5,884 nt of DNA from an uncultured Lachnospiraceae bacterium (GTDB lineage: Bacteria > Bacillota > Clostridia > Lachnospirales > Lachnospiraceae), in assembly GCA_947177105.1 (NCBI GenBank), contig CAMWTF010000175.1:1-5884 (forward strand), written 5' to 3'. Made by a program: the position numbers and the translations under genes. This document shows, piece by piece, positions 5,366 to 5,884 of this stretch. Numbering within the stretch: the first letter of the stretch is position 1; the number at the start of each line of letters is the position of its first letter. A model generated the notes under the pieces. That model was not told the origin of the DNA. It was given only the letters and a program-made list of their open reading frames with translations, and made no database searches.

Positions 5366-5471
5366 TTATGGCAGAATGTTTGTAGTTAAGAAATATTTAT
5401 TCCGGCGTTGGGCCGGCGATACATAAAAATGGCCTGCGCTTATGGTGGGAAATCGGATTTGTGGAGGTCGA
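5366..5471 (+). other. Short gap before the last gene
   Basis: This 106-bp gap has a GC-rich patch, CCGGC (5403-5407) and GCCGG (5412-5416), that can form a 5-bp stem without a T-run. No convincing promoter or coding sequence was found. The last gene could be read from the upstream transcript. Confidence 0.4.
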
Positions 5472-5884
5472 ATGGATATGGAAATTTTGGAGCAGGAGAT
5501 TGCAAGGATTGAGGCGTCTATTGATGAGTATGATGAGGCGGATACGCTTGCAATGTATGAGAGCATAAACACCATTTCAGATGCAGGTTATAAATCGGAG
5601 GCAGTTGAGCCGCTGTTACAGTTGTTTGAGCGACATCCCACAGCCTATTTTGGCGATCCCGGCGCAATTGTTCATTTTATAGAGCAATTCGGCGGGGAAT
5701 ATGAAAATCTTCTTGCGGCATCGGTAAAAAGAACCCCAACCGTTACAACGGTTTGGATGTTAAACAGGTGTATCAATGCAGGGGAGCATACAGAGGAATT
5801 TATGAGTATACTGAAAGAAGTTTTGGGCAGGACAGATGCCGATCAGGACATTAGAAAAAGGGCGCGGGAATATGTGGACTTTCA
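5472..5884 (+). CDS. Imm30-like immunity protein, 3' end cut by the window
   Basis: An open frame of 137 codons runs off the right edge with no stop. GGAGGT (5463-5468) precedes two in-frame ATGs, 5472 and 5478, spaced about 3 and 9 nt from it; 5472 is taken and 5478 is equally possible. The protein is predicted all-helical and cytosolic. It has an acidic N-terminal helix (about 3-35), the central block FERHPTAYFGDPGAIVHFIEQF (52-73), then the block KRTPTVTTVWMLNRCIN (86-102) and a final charged helix. The pattern of FGDPG-x-IVHFIE followed by RTPT-x-x-T-V-W-M-L-N-R resembles, from memory, the Imm30 group of polymorphic-toxin immunity proteins. Such proteins bind and neutralise a matching toxin domain. 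No toxin gene is visible upstream, so this may be an orphan immunity gene. At this length it is probably near its natural end. Confidence 0.8.
   Translation, partial: MDMEILEQEIARIEASIDEYDEADTLAMYESINTISDAGYKSEAVEPLLQLFERHPTAYFGDPGAIVHFIEQFGGEYENLLAASVKRTPTVTTVWMLNRCINAGEHTEEFMSILKEVLGRTDADQDIRKRAREYVDF

Noticed and set aside
5384..5434. Short frame after the LRR-like gene (MFVVKKYLFRRWAGDT) as a toxin remnant
   Set aside because: Only 16 codons, no recognisable homology, and no ribosome binding site, so a toxin remnant cannot be supported.

Overview
The window looks like a chromosomal segment from a Gram-positive anaerobe of the Clostridia, most likely Lachnospiraceae. This is inferred from strong AGGAGG-type ribosome binding sites, sigma-A type promoters with 17-bp spacers, a LacI-family regulator divergent from a hexuronate operon, and a GC-rich housekeeping part next to AT-richer accessory genes. 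No rRNA, tRNA, CRISPR array, insertion sequence or transposase was seen.

Region 1 (1-446) is a divergent control region. The 5' end of a LacI-family repressor gene runs leftward out of the window. Back-to-back promoters share an inverted repeat whose two arms each supply part of a -35 element. Two 14-bp palindromes of the form TGTAAG-NN-NTTACA lie just downstream of each predicted transcription start. A leader of about 240 nt with small hairpins precedes the first structural gene.

Region 2 (447-3421) is a two-gene catabolic operon for galacturonate use. uxaB (tagaturonate reductase) and uxaA (altronate dehydratase) overlap by 16 bp. Together they turn D-tagaturonate into D-altronate and then 2-keto-3-deoxy-D-gluconate (KDG). 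The isomerase (UxaC), the KDG kinase and aldolase, and any transporter are not in the window. The LacI-type protein is the obvious candidate regulator.

Region 3 (3422-3746) has no convincing gene. It holds a strong hairpin, probably the end of the uxaBA transcript, then about 95 nt with nothing recognisable, then a good promoter for the next block.

Region 4 (3747-5884) is a rightward run of four small unrelated genes with a visibly different base composition: a 110-aa protein, a 129-aa acidic protein, a leucine-rich-repeat-like protein of about 258-268 aa, and the start of a helical protein resembling the Imm30 group of immunity proteins. None has a signal peptide or membrane segment. I read this block as a candidate polyimmunity locus (immunity genes for polymorphic toxins without the toxins), but only the last gene has any family resemblance that supports this. 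The oddest feature is the LRR-like gene: a good ribosome binding site points at an ATA codon, and the only conventional in-frame start is a TTG 30 bp further on with no ribosome binding site.
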